Origin: Bolinopsis microptera
Taxonomy: Eukaryota; Ctenophora; Tentaculata; Lobata; Bolinopsidae
Reading direction: 5' to 3'
DNA length: 64,000 bases
Assembly: GCF_026151205.1 (NCBI RefSeq)
Contig: NC_087074.1
Location: 12,815,182-12,879,181, forward strand
The translations under genes and the position numbers were made by a program. Positions 60,849 through 64,000 of the stretch are shown one piece after another. The notes under the pieces were generated by a model. That model did not search any database. It saw nothing but the letters and a program-made list of their open reading frames with translations, and was not told where the DNA came from. The stretch's first letter is position 1. Each line of letters opens with the position of its first letter.

Positions 60849-61156
60849 CTACAGTGTTGTGAAGAGACAAATGGTATCATTTTATTAAGGATGACAGCAG
60901 AGCGCATAAATTCCATGGTTCAATAAATTAGCGGCGACAATGGAATCCACTAGAAGAAGAATCCACTAGAAGTATAAAATGGTGTCAATGACAACATTAT
61001 TTGTACCCCTAGCTTCCTGACTAGATTGACTGGATCTCTTATAACCCTAGAAAGATTTTTATTTGCTAGCTCATCCTTTTGTAGTCTCCTTTTCTTTTGA
61101 AGAACATTGAACTTTTGAATTAAGTTAAACTAAAATTCGATACTTTTTAGGTGAAG

Positions 61157-62190
61157 ATGTCAGAAGTTGCAGAACGAGCAATCCTCTGCTTTGTTTCCTA
61201 CTTCATCGTTATCATCGGAAGCATCTCCAACCTAATATCCCTTTCCTACTTCATCCGTCAAACCAAGAGAAGTCCCTCAACCTTCATCTTCATCACTAAC
61301 AATGCGTTAGATCTCATAGTCTGCATCACTCTAACCCCTGTTTTACTCTCAACCACTGCTGGAGGAGCAGCTTTACTCTTTCACTTTCAGTGGTTCTGCA
61401 CTTTCTGGAACTTCTTCTATGCGTTTGCTCTGAGAATGTCGATGTTTGTCATGGCTGTGTTGTGTGTCACCAGGACCCTCTCGCTGGTGAAGCCGCTCTA
61501 TGGTGTTAGAATCTGGCACCTTGTGGTATGTCTTGTGGTTTATTTTATATTTCTTGTGGTTTCCCGCGTGGTTGTCGTGGAGAGGGTGGTTTACGATGCT
61601 GGTCACATGTTTTGTGTTGCCAAATATAACGCTCACTTCGCTGCAAACTGTACCACAATTCTGACAGACGTCAGCAAGATCTTGGTTCCCATTGTTCCGA
61701 GCATAGCTGGATGCATCATTACAATTTGTTATTTGAGGAGCTCAAGACGGATCAAAGGGGCTCAAGGAACAACTCAAAGACACAACAAACACGATGCCAT
61801 AGTTACGGTAGTAATCCTTACTATTCTGTTCTTGATAGTGACAATGCCGCATTTCGTGCTGCTGATTTTCCAAGTGATTTGTAATTTGTCGAATGAAAAA
61901 GTTTGTGTTAGCCTCCCCACCCAGTTTCTACACCACCTGTTCTGCTTCTACGTCCCCACCCTGAACTCTGCTTGTAACCCCTTAGTGTACCTTATCGCAT
62001 CAAAAAGTTGAGAACGTATTCGCTACAAATTCTAACTTGTGGTATGAAGGGCGGAGATAGGGTAAAACCATCGGAATATGATAGCAGAATAGTTCATGTT
62101 AGATCACCCTTACGGGCAGCAACCGGAAATATATCCCCTTATTGCAATATGGAAACCCCGGCAATCTGCAAGATAAATGACATACAATAA
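61157..62190 (+). CDS. Rhodopsin-like (class A) GPCR, one frame break in helix 8
   Basis: A single-exon seven-helix receptor. TM1 carries GSISNLIS, TM2 has NNALDLIVC, and TM3 ends in CVTRTLSLVKPLYG, where the usual DRY is TRT. Extracellular cysteines FCTFW (start of TM3) and HMFCVAKYN (second loop) could form the standard disulfide. TM7 ends CNPLVYLI (NPxxY present). At 61990-61996 the frame runs SKS-stop; one extra base in the AAAAA run would continue into KKLRTYSLQ, a typical basic helix 8, and on to TAA 62190. Without it the receptor ends right after TM7 (TGA 62011). The start ATG is 6 nt after tttttag. The ligand is unknown. Confidence 0.88.
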
Positions 62191-62996
<806 letters not shown>

Positions 62997-64000
62997 AAAT
63001 CCAACAGTTACCTCAGGTGGAGCTTCGTAGTGAGTAGAGGATAAAGTCGAGGGTGAATATTGGCACGGGAGTGCATGTCAGTGCGACTGTTAAATCAATG
63101 TTTTAAGTTACAACTGCATAGTTGAATTTGACTTCTACTTGCAACCAAAAATGGCATTATAGTTAAACTGACTATTTAGTGTGGGTATTTAGTGTGACTT
63201 TTGACGTTTGTTTTTTCAACAATTGGTCAAACCACCGCTAGATAAAAATGATCAGTCTCGACTTATAAACTATAAAGCATTGATGCTATTAAGTTCAAAT
63301 GGCAGAATGTCAATACATATTAAAATCACCACTATATACCCAAATAATTGTAGATAGTTTAATCTTGCTGTGCAGCTGATAAGACACTTGCACAAGTAAA
63401 TTACTAATTATATAGTTAAGTAATTTTAAACATGTTAAGTAGTTAACATTCTAAGGTTTACACTGCTGATTAATAGAATATCTCCATTAAGCGAAACCGA
63501 TGGTAACACAGTAATTAACAGAATCCTAAATAATGAATCACCGGCGAGAATGGTGAGAGGTTACAGTAATTGAAACATGTAAGGAATAAGGATCTAGCGG
63601 TTATTGAAACATATAAATTGAAAGCATAGGTGTAGCTTTAGATATCGAAGTTAAATATCACTGCGCGAATAAATGCAGGTGGTCTTGTAAGAGGTATTCG
63701 ATTTCTGATCGCAACGATCCAAGTGCTTAAAAAGCTGTCACTAACCAGTAAAGCAGTAACCTGCCAGTAACCTGCCACAGCTTATCGAGCTAACAGTAAG
63801 CAGCACTAAGTGCTTGAAATGATGGTGATCCCCTTTGTCTATCATGAACAAAGGTAGATCACCAAGAAAGGCTTGAGATACTAAGATAGAGGACTATAAA
63901 GAGAGTACCACCAGTACTTAGCTCGAGGCGAGCAACACCTGACCAACACTGCAAGAGACAAGAGAACGGCTCAAGCTCTGCTTATAATATCAGCTGAGCT
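62997..64000. other. Gene-poor right edge
   Basis: No supported exon. An imperfect inverted pair (tgatccccttt.gtctatcatg / aacaaaggtagatcacc, 63826-63861) is the only structure noted. Confidence 0.35.

Overview
The window is animal (metazoan) nuclear DNA. Short exons with GT-AG introns are interrupted by many non-LTR retrotransposon remains, small inverted-repeat DNA transposons, long palindromes and minisatellites. The host genes found (a DHHC palmitoyltransferase, a secreted TIMP/netrin-like protein, a class A GPCR, coiled-coil proteins, and a 14-exon acidic protein with a possible kinase-anchoring helix) are all of animal type. AT-rich introns, ATGs lying 1 to 13 nt after a 3' splice site, and a rhodopsin-like receptor without DRY would suit an early-branching animal such as a cnidarian. 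That placement is inference only.

Layout. 1-160: possible tail of a gene entering from the left. 220-1860: a 118-bp direct repeat followed by a 1.2-kb foldback element with a three-hairpin centre. 1911-4344: a dead LINE reverse transcriptase broken by a perfect palindrome and by a 1.2-kb insertion carrying a 24-bp minisatellite. 5317-9897: an RTE fragment, then a three-level nest (small elements inside a LINE inside a TA-flanked MITE). 10.85-16.6 kb: an almost intact RT/RNase H LINE and several repeats. 18.4-21.5 kb: a possible myristoylated coiled-coil/TPR protein split by one frame break. 22.0-23.65 kb: a three-exon coiled-coil gene. 25.9-27.16 kb: two adjoining minisatellites. 27.47-29.1 kb: a TTAA palindrome and a TACCTTAC-type MITE. 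31.3-32.2 kb: two more small TIR elements.

32.4-42.5 kb: a zDHHC palmitoyltransferase gene with a 4.5-kb U12-type intron that holds a 53-bp minisatellite. An antisense TIMP-like gene is nested in another of its introns. 42.86-45.34 kb: a 2.5-kb TTAA foldback whose left arm carries a MITE and an Ig-like exon fragment. 46.6-54.5 kb: the 14-exon gene on the minus strand. 55.5-60.85 kb: scattered candidate exons on the minus strand. 61.16-62.19 kb: a GPCR. 62.75-63.0 kb: a 240-bp CT microsatellite.

Two patterns cut across genes. First, five host genes start 1-13 nt after a good 3' splice site, as expected for spliced-leader trans-splicing. Second, four host genes each contain one frame break of the same sign (one base missing), which points to single-base deletions in the assembly rather than four independent pseudogenes.
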